From the NCBI GenBank assembly GCA_037903355.1, contig JBAJFE010000038.1, positions 1,426,001 to 1,490,000 on the forward strand: a DNA stretch of 64,000 nt, given 5' to 3'. Made by a program: the position numbers and the translations under genes. The stretch's first letter is position 1; the number at the start of each line of letters is the position of its first letter. Below the pieces are notes generated by a model that did not search any database, had not been told where the DNA came from, and saw only the letters and a list, made by a program, of their open reading frames with translations. The DNA comes from Trichuris trichiura. Lineage: Eukaryota; Nematoda; Enoplea; Trichinellida; Trichuridae. This document shows positions 48,743 through 59,410 of this stretch, one piece after another.

Positions 48743-49241
48743 ATGACGGAGTCGCTTAAACTTATGCAGCAATTACAAGTGAAGGCATGGCATAGTTTAT
48801 TTGAACAAACCAGTTCAAAGAAGCGTTTTCCCCAAGGAGTAATGAAGCACGCTGTAAGTACATACAGATTTATTGTTACAGTAGAACCTCTGAAGTTGAC
48901 CACTTCTCTATGTCGACCACCTCCCTAAGTTGACCGAATTTTGACCAGTTGGTTGGTCTGCACGTTATTAATATAATATACCCACGGCCTCTTATGTTGA
49001 CCACCTCCTATGTTGACCAGTTTTTCCCAGTCCCTTGGATGGTCAACTTGTGGAGGTTCTACTGTATTTTCTCTCGAAATTCGTGAACACAGTTATTGCT
49101 GTTACTTTTACGGTTGGAGTGGCAATTAAGTGGCAGAATTGAATAAATACGTAAACTTAATTACTGTTTGTGTTGCAGTATTACGCAAAGCGTATCTTCT
49201 CTGGCGAAAAAGTACCAGAATTGTTTTATTCCAAAAAATGA
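48743..49241 (+). CDS. Two-exon gene for a 57-residue protein, unknown
   Basis: Exon 1 (48743-48853) starts at an ATG three codons after an in-frame TGA and ends exactly at GCT|GTAAGT. Exon 2 (49179-49241) follows a TGTTGCAG acceptor in the same phase 0 and ends at TGA. The protein starts MTESLKLMQQLQVKAWHSLF and ends FSGEKVPELFYSKK. It is basic, with no signal peptide or clear membrane span; similar size and character are common in mitochondrial accessory proteins, but no family was recognised. The 325-nt intron contains a 186-bp Tigger MITE. The gene is convergent with the BPI-like gene, whose stop lies 72 bp away. Confidence 0.55.
48879..49064. mobile_element. Tigger-derived MITE 5
   Basis: 186 bp, CAGTAGAACCTCTGAAG to GGAGGTTCTACTG, flanked by TA. 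It lies inside the intron of the 57-residue gene, 25 bp after the donor. Closest in ends to the copy nested in the PLE. Confidence 0.85.
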
Positions 49242-49313
49242 ACGGAACTGAGCGAAAAATTACGAATGGTCATGAGTTTCATCATTCGTATTGCATTCGT
49301 CGATTTATCAGTA

Positions 49314-50966
49314 TTAGTAGTCAGCATTACTCGAGGCCATTTGTTTGTGCAGCAAGTTGCTAACGGAATTTTGAATCATGGCGGTGTTGAGTACTAAATT
49401 CACACCAATTAATATACCACCTTCTTCTGTTTCCATGTACAGGTTTTTTATCTGCGCAATACTTAAGGAGGGAATACGGAAACCGGTTTCCAGAACTTGA
49501 TTAACTTTCGATTCGATAGCTGAGCTGGTAATGTCAGATATGAGGTCGAAAACTTCACTCCGGTCTTTGAATTTGGTTTGAACTTCCATATTTAATGAAG
49601 TGAACTTTCCTGTTATGCGATCCATTTTTGAACGAATTTCCATTCTGCCAGTTCCGCGCAGATTATGAGTATACAGCATCTTCCGCTTCGGCGGCTGCGA
49701 GTAGAACTGGACCGTAAGAGCAAGGTCAACCTGAATACCCTTTGGGCCTTGTATCTTTACAACCGGGCAAGTGTATGGAAAGATGCGCATCTGCAGATAT
49801 TGTCGCTTTTGACCGCGAAATACTGCAGGCAGAAGGGTGCCTATACATCGGCCTCCATCGCAGCTTGTTTGTAGAAACTCTTTAACTTCTGAGCCAGAAC
49901 GGGAGCCTTCAATTATGATATTCAACAAATCATTAACGTACAACTGATACAACATGGAATTTATCGTAAATTCAGATATTAAAACGTACAAATGGTGCGA
50001 GTGGAGTCTGCGCGGTGGAGGCATTGGCTTCGGATAAAATGGAACCTTGGGCCCACCGATTATTCGCACTTGACCATTCAGTGGGATTTCCAGGTAAGAT
50101 GACGTTCCAGCTCTAGAAACTTTTGCGTCTCGAACAATATGTAGATCCAAAGAAAGCTTTGATGCCATAGCTAACAGCTGCCCCTTTAAATCGTCTACTT
50201 TAAGAGTTGTGAATCGCCTTGAGGCTCGTTTTCCTCTGTACCTCGATCTCTGCGTTGTCATCTGACTTCGCTTTTGGTATAAACGAATCTCAGTAGGTAA
50301 TCGTCCGAGCCATTCGGTCAGCTTTTCTGATCCTCTGGACTGTAGTGTGTCGCAAACTTTATCATCAAAGAAAGATCGCACCTTCCGTTCTATTACATTG
50401 TTTACAATGGAGCCGATAAGGCCTGATTCGGACGAGCCATCTGTGCTTACGTCGAGTGCTCCGTAGTCAAAATTACATTCAGTTATTGAAATAGCTGCCT
50501 TGTTCGCAGGGCCAAGGCGAATTGCGAAACCGACGGTAAAGACAACATCATCCAAATCAAAGTAAATATTCTGAGATGGAAAAAGAAGGGAACTCGAGCT
50601 GAGAAATGCAGAAATTTCTGCAGAGAGTCCGCTGCCATGAAGCCGCAAATGAGTGGGTGAATTGGTGACTAGGCTTAAGGAAACTTGTCTTGGTGGGGTA
50701 TACCGGTCAACTTGTAAATCCTGTACTTCATAACTTTTCCCAAAAGACGAGCCACTGGCCACATAAGGCATTCTAAACCGAGCTATCTCTCTATTTAGAA
50801 TGGGGCTCATTACACGCATCAGGTAGTCAAGCCCATTGTTAGTTACTAGCAACGCTATACCTGGATTGCGTGGTCCACCACTGCCATCCAGCAAACAAGG
50901 CTTGCGTTGGTATGCATCTGCAGCATGCAAGCAGATTACAAAAGAGACCATAAGTATCATACCCAT
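49314..50966 (-). CDS. BPI/LBP/CETP-family lipid-binding protein
   Basis: A single open frame of 550 residues from the ATG at 50966. The first 20 residues (MGMILMVSFVICLHAADAYQ) are a classical signal peptide, so it is secreted; the frame is open a little upstream but has no ATG. The mature N-terminus carries NPGIALLVTNNGLDYL, the hallmark start of the first BPI barrel (NPG...GLDY). The conserved disulfide pair of the N-terminal domain is visible as TECNFDYGALDVS and DDKVCDTL. A second barrel follows from about residue 320 (ISEFTINSMLYQLYVND). In the family these boomerang-shaped proteins bind phospholipids or bacterial lipid A; in nematodes they act in lipid transport and possibly defence. 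The length is somewhat above vertebrate BPI (about 480), owing to a basic linker near residues 230-250 (YRGKRASRRF). The gene is intronless over 1.65 kb, and AATAAA on its strand at 49230-49225 may be its poly(A) signal. Confidence 0.85.
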   Translation of the reverse strand: MGMILMVSFVICLHAADAYQRKPCLLDGSGGPRNPGIALLVTNNGLDYLMRVMSPILNREIARFRMPYVASGSSFGKSYEVQDLQVDRYTPPRQVSLSLVTNSPTHLRLHGSGLSAEISAFLSSSSLLFPSQNIYFDLDDVVFTVGFAIRLGPANKAAISITECNFDYGALDVSTDGSSESGLIGSIVNNVIERKVRSFFDDKVCDTLQSRGSEKLTEWLGRLPTEIRLYQKRSQMTTQRSRYRGKRASRRFTTLKVDDLKGQLLAMASKLSLDLHIVRDAKVSRAGTSSYLEIPLNGQVRIIGGPKVPFYPKPMPPPRRLHSHHLYVLISEFTINSMLYQLYVNDLLNIIIEGSRSGSEVKEFLQTSCDGGRCIGTLLPAVFRGQKRQYLQMRIFPYTCPVVKIQGPKGIQVDLALTVQFYSQPPKRKMLYTHNLRGTGRMEIRSKMDRITGKFTSLNMEVQTKFKDRSEVFDLISDITSSAIESKVNQVLETGFRIPSLSIAQIKNLYMETEEGGILIGVNLVLNTAMIQNSVSNLLHKQMASSNADY

Positions 50967-50971
50967 CTTTT

Positions 50972-51232
50972 TTATATTTTTAAAGATTCGCTGTTCAGAA
51001 GTACAACCTTGCAAATACTTTCTTCAGACCAGTTTAGCATGTACTTGCCCTTTCCGTTTAATACTTGCTTTCTGATTTCGTCAAGAAGTAATTTATTTTC
51101 CCTGCAGCGGGGTGTAAGACAAGTTAAAATGGGCCGTTCACTGTCAAGTCTAGTTTGTTCCTGCGTTAGGGTGCCTGAGATTTTGCCGCCGCTACTTTGC
51201 CAAGTTTCAACCGGCTGATCCGGTTGTACCAT
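50972..51232 (-). CDS. Open frame upstream of the BPI-like gene, hypothetical
   Basis: A minus-strand frame of 86 codons from an ATG preceded by TGCATAG. It contains CLTPRCRENKLLLDEIRKQV, loosely like the amphipathic start of a TGF-beta-type prodomain, but the mature cysteine-knot part is nowhere nearby. It ends 5 bp before the BPI start. It could be an upstream exon, a 5' leader or chance. Confidence 0.22.
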   Translation of the reverse strand: MVQPDQPVETWQSSGGKISGTLTQEQTRLDSERPILTCLTPRCRENKLLLDEIRKQVLNGKGKYMLNWSEESICKVVLLNSESLKI

Positions 51233-52066
51233 CTATGCACAAAACCGCTAAAACTCCCAAGTCGGCTTCTGAGCAGCGGCGTAGCCTTTACTCAAGGTTA
51301 ACACGTAAACTTTATTCTTAAAAATGTATTCATTCATCAACTAATTACTCGACTGCTTTCACTGAAAGCAGTCTTCTTAATATTCAAGTGGACTCAATCA
51401 TCTCACATCTCTGTGAAGCTTGTGAAGTCAGAAGCGGTTAGTGTTGCAAAATGTAGAACCGGCTGCTCGCTGTCGGTGCTGATGTTCTGCAAGAAAGGAC
51501 TTGTCGCAAACAGTGCCCATAATAAAGTAATCCAGTTGTGCCTGGGATGGCAGGCCACATAGCTGGCACTGCTTCCATTGATGACATTAATTCTATCCAT
51601 TATTTCAGCTATTCTTAAAATTCTTCGTCTGTAGTTAAAAACATTTTTAGCTGAAGATAAATGCGTTTCTTAAACGTGACTTATGTGCCTTTATCCGAAG
51701 CGTTCTTCCAATCCAAGCGTATTGCGTTTGCAAGATGTTCTGAATTCCTTACTCCAAATTGATGAAGTTTTGGATACAAACCACTTTTGAAAATTTTCCG
51801 CTGACATCTATGCTCAGGACTGCCTGTGGCAGAATTCGTCAGGTTTAAGTAATGGGCATTTCATGAGAAACGTACAAAGCTTCTTCTTACTTATTGAGTT
51901 TGATTGGTATTACACAGCATTATGCCACACCCTTGCATTTCGTCTTCAAGTTGAATAACCTAGTGCTGACACGCTTGTTTTTGCAAAGGATTCGCAGGAG
52001 TTGGTGTTTTTAAACGTTATGACAGGTCCGCACGTACCTCACAAACATGACACTGGCGGCGAGTAA
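51233..52066. other. No gene resolved
   Basis: A 65-codon minus-strand frame at 51403-51600 (with a hydrophobic WITLLWALFATSPFL stretch) ends at a stop overlapping a GTGAGA donor-like site, but no phase-compatible join to 51232 was found. Confidence 0.35.
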
Positions 52067-53363
52067 TTGCACTCCATTACCCAGCTGCTTATATTCTGTC
52101 AACTTCCTGCCGTGCTGACTGTTGGCTCCATTGATCCGTTCTACGTCGACCAAGATGCATCATGGTTCACTTATATTGAACGTCTTAAGTTCTTCTTTGA
52201 GGCAAATGATGTCACGACGGTAAGAAAAGAGACACCCTATTGTCTGTGTGTGCTTTCCAGCAATCACCACTCACAATTTCATCGCGTCGGCGAAATCACT
52301 TCCGACATCTCGTGCGATTACATTGTCCGCACGTTACAGTGCTATTTTGTCGCGAGCCTATCGGTTATCTATCAGCACTTTCGTTTCCAATGACACTTGC
52401 AGAAAGATGACGAAGGAGTCGCAGCGTACATAACTGAACTCTGTTGTCTGGCTGTTGATTGGAATTTTGGTTCTAACTTGGACAGGAGGCTGAGTGAGCA
52501 GTTTATGTAAAGCTCGAAGGACGAAGACCTTCGGAAACGTCTTCGAAGACATTCTGAGTTACATCTCAGCGGCGGTTTACGCAAAATAATCGCCGCAGAA
52601 TGCGTTTCAAAATATGCAAAGGACATACGTTTTGAAACGCTGATTTTCTTGGCATCCGCCTTGACGCATCCGGAATTTGCCCAACCATGGAGAAGGTTAA
52701 GACATTCCACGAAGTTCCTACTCCTGAAGAAAAAAAGAGCTGCAAAGATTCCTCGGTCTACTGAACTTCTGCCACAATTTTTTGAAAGACAAAGCTACCA
52801 TTGCATGAGCTACAGCGAAGGTAGAGAAAATGGAGCTGGACACAGAAACATGAAGAGGCTTTCAAGATGGTTAAAATGTTGCTGTCGGACGAGAACTTTC
52901 TGATAAAATTTAATGAAACGTTTTCCGTTATCCCCCTTGCGATGCTTCGCAATATGGCATCAGAGCGGTCCTAGCACACGACATGGGAAAAGGAAGAGTA
53001 GGTCTGATTGCATTCTGCTCCCGCGCAGTGACAACGACTAAACATTACTAAGCCAAAATCGATCGTGAACCGCTAGTCATTATTAGCTGCGTCAAAAGTT
53101 TCATGATATTTTGTATGCTCAACGGTTTGCCATATGTACGGATCATAAACCACTGTGTTGGGATTGTTTGCTCCTTCGAAAACCACACCTCAGATACTCT
53201 CGCCGCGGTTGCTTCGATGGGCACACCTACTGAGAGCCTATGACTATGAACTGATTTATCGTCCGGGTAAAGCAATTAGCCACGTGGATGGCCTAAGCAG
53301 ACTGCCGCTACCTTCTACTAACATAAATATTCCGCTCTTGCCAGAAGTGAGTTTTCTGATATA
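52067..53363 (+). pseudogene. Old Ty3/gypsy relic, left part
   Basis: Plus-strand remnants match the young gypsy element at 53.4-57.6 kb. A gag start (VGSIDPFYVDQDASWFTYIE, RLKFFFEANDV) is at 52,120-52,215. An RT-end segment (LQRFLGLLNF-like) is near 52,740-52,780. RNase H follows at about 52,940-53,330, ending in RAYDYELIYRPGKAISHVDG and LSRLPLP. The protease and most of RT are deleted, and stops and shifts abound. The relic continues after the nested insertion at 57621. Confidence 0.75.
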
Positions 53364-53368
53364 GTAAC

Positions 53369-53510
53369 TGTTGAATACTCGACACGTACAGGCTACTACC
53401 TCTCTTTAATCGTTCAAGCACACACAAGGAAACGGCAAGTTGGCTAACCGTAACTAAATAACATTCTCAAGTACAAGCAACAATACTTATCATTCGTCCA
53501 ATACATAACA
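53369..53510 (-). repeat. 3' LTR of the gypsy element
   Basis: 142 bp, by eye identical to 57474-57615. Adjacent to the polypurine tract at 53511-53524. Confidence 0.95.
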
Positions 53511-53524
53511 GTCCTCCCCCTTTC
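53511..53524 (-). promoter_or_regulatory. Polypurine tract
   Basis: Minus-strand AAAGGGGGAGGAC directly before the 3' LTR, the plus-strand primer site for reverse transcription. Confidence 0.8.
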
Positions 53525-53573
53525 CGAATCAGGGTCGTTATCTGAAAGGCTAAATGACGCAATGATAAAACGC

Positions 53574-56500
53574 CTAAGGAACGTCACTCGTTGGTAGAAC
53601 AACGTCGTTCGATTCTCGATGACGCAGTTGGTCTACGTGACGCTTCCACAGTTCACCTTGGCTCGTGCGTACCGTATACAAACGTTCACCCAAACGACTA
53701 ACTACAACTGCAGGAATCCATTTTTTCGACTGTTTAAAGCATCGTGCAAAGACAAGGGCGTTAACCAAGAAGGTTCTGCCTTTCTTGTGCTCCGAAGACA
53801 CATCGTCCTGATGCCGCTTCTTAGGACGCAGTTTGTCCAGAAGTGTAGAGAGACGACGATTACACAGCAATTCTGCCGGACTTTTACCGGTGGCGGTGCA
53901 TGGGGTCGTATGCTGTGCGAGCAGCAGACGAGCCAATCGAACATTCCAATCCCCTGAATGTTCTTTCCTCAGCGCTTCTTTAGTGCTCTGGACTAGACGT
54001 TCAGCCTGTCCGTTTGAGGCAGGGTGAAAATGGCGCGGTGGTCAGGTGCCTGATGCTGTTTGATTTCAAGAACTCTGCGAATTCCACAGAAGTAAACGCA
54101 GTTCCATTATCACTCACTAGACAATCTGGTAAGCCATGCGTTGCGAATAAATTCCTCAACGATGAGATGGCAGCCTTGGACGAAACGGTCGGCACAATCT
54201 TCACCTCTACCCATTTTGAGAAAGCGTCAACAACGATGAAGAACATCTTCCCTTGAAACGGTCCGAAAAAGTCAACGTGAATTCTCGACCATGGAGCCTC
54301 TGCTTCCGGCCAGCGATTCAAGTTCTCCCTCGGGGGGTCATGACGATTTTGCTGGCAAGGCAAACATGTTTGGACGGCTTTCTCAATATCTTTATCCACT
54401 CGTGGCCACCAAACATAACTACGCGCTATGCTCTTCATTCGTACAATTCCTGGGTGGCCAGCATGGAGAAGCTGCAGTACGGTTGTTCTCAACGATTGGG
54501 GCACCACAACGCGAGAACCTCGTATTACGCAGTCCTTGTGAACTGATAGTTCATTCTGATGAGCAACAAATGGTTTGAAAGCTTCTGAGACAGGATTCCG
54601 TGGCCAGCCGTGGCGGGTCCAGTCACGCACACGGTCCAAAACAGGGTCTCGAGACGTTTCCCTGGCAATAACCTCTGCTGAGATTTGAGGGCTTTGCGGT
54701 GATTCCAGCATGAGGATTTCCAACGGTTCTACATCTCCACCACCTTCTGCAGATGATGGCAGACGGCTCAATGCATCTGCATTGCTAATTTCTTTCCCAG
54801 GTCGGTACAGCAAATCATAATCATATGCACTTAGCAAAATACTCCAACGCATCATGCGAGGCGACATACTCACTGGAGTTTGAATTGCTCTGGCTAGCAT
54901 TCCTAGCAAAGGCTTGTGATCTGTCTGAATTTGTACATGACGACCGAAAATGTACTGGTGAAACTTCTTAATTCCAACAACAATCGCGAGAGCTTCTCTG
55001 TCGATTTGGGCATATTTCCTTTCGGCAGTCGACAGAGTTCTCGAGTGAAAAGCAATAGGGCTCTCCGTACCATCGGGCATGATATGAGCCAAAACACAGC
55101 CTACGCCATATGGCGAAGCATCACACGTCAGAGTCAATGGTAAAGAATCATCGTACTGTGCCAACACTAAATTGGACGACACAAGCCGTTTGAGCCTGTT
55201 GAAAGCCTTAGCGTGCGTATGACTCCATGACCATCTCGAATTTTTATCCAAAAGCCGATGTAGCGGCTCAGCAATTTCCGCTTTGTTTGGAAGGAAATTA
55301 TGATAAAAATTTAACAATCCCAAGAAAGCTTGCAGCTCCTGCTTGTTCTTCGGCGGAGGGAAATTATGGATGGCCGCAACCTTTTCTTCCGCGGGGTGGA
55401 TCCCGTTTCTGTCGATGCGGTAGCCAAGAAAATTAATGCTTTGCAATCCGAAAACACATTTCTCGCGCTTCAGGCGAATTCCTGCCTGAAACAGTCGCTC
55501 GAAAACCTTCCTCAAGGTATTGGCTAAGTCCATTTCTGAGCACGCTATCACGAGGACGTCATCAAAATACGGCACTACATTGTCTAAGTTCACAAGAAGT
55601 GTGTCCATAAAACGCTGAAATATTCCAGGAGCCGAAGCAATCCCGTACTGGAGACGTTTCGGTTTGAAAGCTCCTTTGTGCGTTATTATCGTTTGCAATT
55701 CAGCAGACGATTCGTCGACGACTAACTGTTGGTACGCGTGTGCCAGATCGAGTTTGGCGAATAACTTCCCCTTTTTTAAGGTAGTGAGCAGTTCGTGTAC
55801 GGACGGTACCTTGTAAGGATCTTTCCGTAAGGCCTTATTGACGGTGCACTTGTAGTCACCACAGATCCTAATGTCACCGTTACTCTTAATGACGGGGACG
55901 ATGGGCGTGGCCCATGTTGTGTGCTGAACAGGCTCCAGTATGCCCTGTGCTACCAAACGATTAAGTTCCTCTTCAATTCGCTGCTTAAGCGCAAAGGGAA
56001 CACGGCGTGCGCTCATTTGAATCGGAGTCACTGACTCATCCGTGTATAAAGTAACTGGCGGACCCGTGACAGTGCCGATACTGTCGGAAAACAGCTCGTC
56101 GTATTCTTCTAGCAATTTGCCTATGATCGGGCTGTTCACCTGATGCACTCCTGATAACTGAATGTTCAAATCGCCGAACCAGTTCCTTCCAAGCAGATTA
56201 GAACGATTCCCTTTTACTATCACTACTGGTAGTGTACCGTTGAATGTTCCGTATTCTACTGTGACATTCGACGCTCCGACAATTGACACTGTTTGACCTT
56301 GAAAGTCTTTCAAGACGGGCGCGAACGGAACTAGATCCAAGTGCGTGTTGGAAGAAAGCTGACGGAAGGTTGCTTCCGAAATTAAAGTAAATGCAGCGCC
56401 GGAGTCTACCTCCATCTTGACTGCCATGCCATTCAGGTGGACAGTCGTAGCAAAGGGGGCAAAATTCAATGAATCTGTCTGACAGCGTGTAGCGTTGACG

Positions 56501-57339
56501 GAGGGCGTGCCTAAGCTCTGACCTACCAAGTTTGCAGAGGAGGGACGCTTGACAGCTTGCTTTTGTTTCGCTGTTGAAGAACTCACTTTTGAACGACAGA
56601 CGCGTTCAATGTGTCCGACTCGTTTGCAGAAGTTGCACGTTGCGCTCTTAAAGCGACAAGAAGCTGGACTATGTGGCCCACCGCACCTGTAGCAGGGAGT
56701 CTTCCTGGGGGTCGCCGGAATCACTTGTTCGCGAACGGTTCGTTGGATGCGTTCCTGAGGATGGTTGTCGCGGCGAATAAGTTGAACGTCCTGCGACTCT
56801 GCCTGATGGGGTAAATGCATTTTGGCCACTTCGGAGTTAGATACCTCAGCCGTAAGGGCCAGATTTAACGCACTGTTGAACGTTAACTCAGATACGCATA
56901 GCAGCTGTCGTTGCAACTTTTGATCACGCAGTCCGCAGACTAACTGATCGCGCAACCTGGAATCTAAAGTGTCGCCAAAGTTGCAGTACTGCGCCAGACG
57001 CCGAAGCTCCGCTACGTACGATGAAACTGTCTCTTCCGGGCGTTGAAGCCTGCGTTGGTACACAAAACGATGATAAATTTCCGATGATTTCGGCAAGAAA
57101 TGGTCATTCAGCAATTTAAGAACTTGTTCAAACGATTTTGAAGCGGGCGAGTCCGGAAATGTCAGCGAGCGAATAATACTATAAGTCTTCGGGCCGCAGA
57201 CACTACAGAGCACAGCCAACCTCCTGGAAGTACCGCTGATGCCATTTGCTTCGAAATAAAACTGTAGTCGTTCTGCATACTCCAACCAGCCAGCTGGATT
57301 TGAGACGTCAAACTCTTCAATCGGGCCGACTTTAGCCAT
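53574..57339 (-). CDS. gypsy gag-pol polyprotein, one frameshift
   Basis: The main frame runs 57339-54001 (1,112 codons). In order: gag (1-210); two zinc knuckles at 216-248 (CYRCGGPHSPASC and CNFCKRVGHIERVC); aspartic protease DSGA at 312-315; RT with DLAHAYQQL (first catalytic Asp) and YFDD at about 591; RNase H with TCDASPYGVG, EALAIV and TDHKPL; and integrase with an HHCC zinc site (HAGHPGI ... CLPCQQ) and a core with HVDFFGPF and VSDNGTAF. A one-base insertion in the A4 run at 54027-54031 shifts the frame just before the last integrase Glu region. The rest of integrase (53936-53574 and just upstream) continues in the next frame to a stop. Apart from that indel, which could be a read error in a short homopolymer, every catalytic signature looks intact. 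It makes virus-like particles and integrates the cDNA. No env gene. Confidence 0.93.
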
Positions 57340-57455
57340 ATTAAGTGTGGGCTAACTGGTACGACAACGCAGAGTGACCTACTTAAATCAATGCGACTGC
57401 GGCTCTCGTCCAAGCGATCGCAGACGGCAATGACCAATCTAATGACGGACAAGTC

Positions 57456-57472
57456 GACTCCCCTCGTCGCCA
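57456..57472 (-). promoter_or_regulatory. tRNA primer-binding site
   Basis: Minus-strand TGGCGACGAGGGGAGTC one base inside the 5' LTR. TGG pairs with a tRNA CCA end. The tRNA species was not determined. Confidence 0.7.
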
Positions 57473-57473
57473 C

Positions 57474-57615
57474 TGTTGAATACTCGACACGTACAGGCTA
57501 CTACCTCTCTTTAATCGTTCAAGCACACACAAGGAAACGGCAAGTTGGCTAACCGTAACTAAATAACATTCTCAAGTACAAGCAACAATACTTATCATTC
57601 GTCCAATACATAACA
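57474..57615 (-). repeat. 5' LTR of the gypsy element
   Basis: 142 bp, followed on the minus strand after one base by the primer-binding site. Confidence 0.95.
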
Positions 57616-57620
57616 GTAAC

Positions 57621-57720
57621 CTTGCCCACCACTACACGCAACTGAAATCGCATCTACGCCTGCTCGGGATCCTATCATTTCACGGGTTCTCAACCAGACT
57701 TGGCAGGGTCTCGTCAAGTA
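57621..57720 (+). pseudogene. Old Ty3/gypsy relic, right part
   Basis: After the nested element the plus strand resumes with ARDPIISRVLNQTWQGLV, which matches SRDPVLDRVRDWTRHGWP in the young element just past RNase H. This confirms that the young gypsy split one older element. Confidence 0.65.
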
Positions 57721-59200
57721 TCTGTTGTAGCGCATATTATTCTTGTTGTGTGGTTCAGCTGGTTATGTTCCTAAGCCTCTGCATTTTAAAATAAAGTACA
57801 CAAGTACAAGTGGTTATCAGCTTACTTTGACGCTCAGGACTAAGTGCGTTGCGAATTTCAAACTTTTACGAATTTTGGAATGTTTAGTAATGCATAAAGT
57901 GACGTTTTGGAAGTCGGACGTAAGCTTAAACTAAAAGGGTCATATGTGTCTCGATTATTACGAAAGTTGTGTTTAGAATATTTTTACTTACTTAATGTTA
58001 CGTCATTCGTCGGGATGACGTCGAGTGTATCTGCAGCTCAGGTTTTGATTACGTTTTGACCCGGTGTTGTGACAACCAGGCTCTCGTGTGTCATGGTTCA
58101 AGAGCTGTAGCGTGTTCGACACAGTAAACTCTCTCTCTAAAGGGCTGCTTTTTGCTGACGACAACTGTGGTAGTTTCACAGTCCCCCTTGAGCGTTGGGT
58201 GTTTGAACTTGCGCCACATTATACAGTCCACTTCTGAAATTCGGAGCGACACTTAATATTAGCTATTACATAATTGCATTGAATGAATTCCAAAAAAACA
58301 AAAATTAGCTCAGCTGTAAGCATCTTCCGCGGAAAGAGTTAATGAAAATCACAATCACACAAATAGTTACTACACGTAACTGTGGATGAAATCGTTGTCA
58401 GCTGGATGGTTGTTTAAAAAATTTTCTCTAATGTAATCTGACTCACCAACAGCGATCTTTAGCTTAGAAGAATACGCTCGACTTTATAAATAGGTGCGAT
58501 GCCTTGAACAGTCGCCTGTAGTTGCATACGGATTTTCTACCTTTAATGCCATATTAGCGTTCAAAAAAGTTGCAGACATTAGAGCATTTCAATTTTTAAT
58601 TTTAGACAAAAAGATCTTCCTGTGCTAATAGTTAGCAACGCAGAACCATATATTTCGCGTTTACGGTGCCGTCAAGATTGCTCAAGATTGCAAGGAGAGA
58701 AAATTTTTGAAAAAAGAAAAATCACTTAAAAATTAAACAGTAGCGAGCATATGAAAACAAAAGCTTAAATAGTACCAGTTTCAGTTCACTAAGCCTGTTA
58801 CATTGGCAAATGCCCGAGTCTTTTGTCTTTCATAGCTTTTCTTAAATTATGAAGACAGAAATATGCGCTGAGCAGGAATCGTAATTGCAAAAGATAGCAG
58901 GCATTTTAAAATGTGGTTTTTTGTGACGACTGTTTGGAACTTCCAAGTCTTCCTTAGAGAGGAAGTCCTTTGCTGGCTAATATGTTCATAACGACGGTGT
59001 TCCAGCGGAAGGTAATAGTGACTACCACAACACAGAGCAACAAAAACACCGGTACCAGCCCGTCACTTTTTACTCACATAGAATACTTCAACCAAAATAA
59101 TGATTATCAAGTTAAGTCGAAAGTAGGTTAATGACGATCAGGCTTCAAACATCTGCATTCGGCTGGAACAGACGGTTACTAGCGAACCACGATTACGTGC
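57721..59200. other. No gene seen
   Basis: 1.5 kb without a supported gene or repeat. Confidence 0.4.
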
Positions 59201-59209
59201 CTAATAAAA

Positions 59210-59410
59210 AGCGGTCAAAGGCGTTTATCATGCGGTAATGCCCCATGCTAATACCCTATCATCGCTGACGACAGGACAAGGTTGGTCCCGATAGCTTCGA
59301 AAGAGTTAAGTTTGCTCTGAATTTTTCCTTAGTAAATGCTCATCCAGCCGTTGGTAAGGCATTTGCTTCGGTTATTTCAGAAACCAGCGACGGGCAAGAC
59401 AAAAGGCCAT
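59210..59410 (+). repeat. Repeat family D, copy 1
   Basis: Contains CTGACGACAGGACAAGG then GTCCCGATAGC (a core-like motif with GATA for GAAA). TTTTTCCTTAG, TGCTCATCCA and GTTGGTAAGGC follow in the same order as at 63.8-64.0 kb. Confidence 0.6.

Larger units (their letters stand above)
53369..57615 (-). mobile_element. Young Ty3/gypsy LTR retrotransposon
   Basis: A 4,247-bp element with two 142-bp LTRs (53369-53510 and 57474-57615) that appear identical, TG...CA ends and the 5-bp duplication GTAAC (53364-53368 and 57616-57620). Next to the 5' LTR on the minus strand is TGGCGACGAGGGGAG, a primer-binding site of the usual TGG type. Before the 3' LTR is a polypurine tract AAAGGGGGAGGAC. One gag-pol frame, no env. 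Identical LTRs mean a very recent insertion. It lies inside an older, opposite-strand relative. Confidence 0.95.

Noticed and set aside
53619..57473. Many plus-strand frames within the gypsy element
   Set aside because: Shadows of the minus-strand gag-pol, which has the full set of retroelement motifs.
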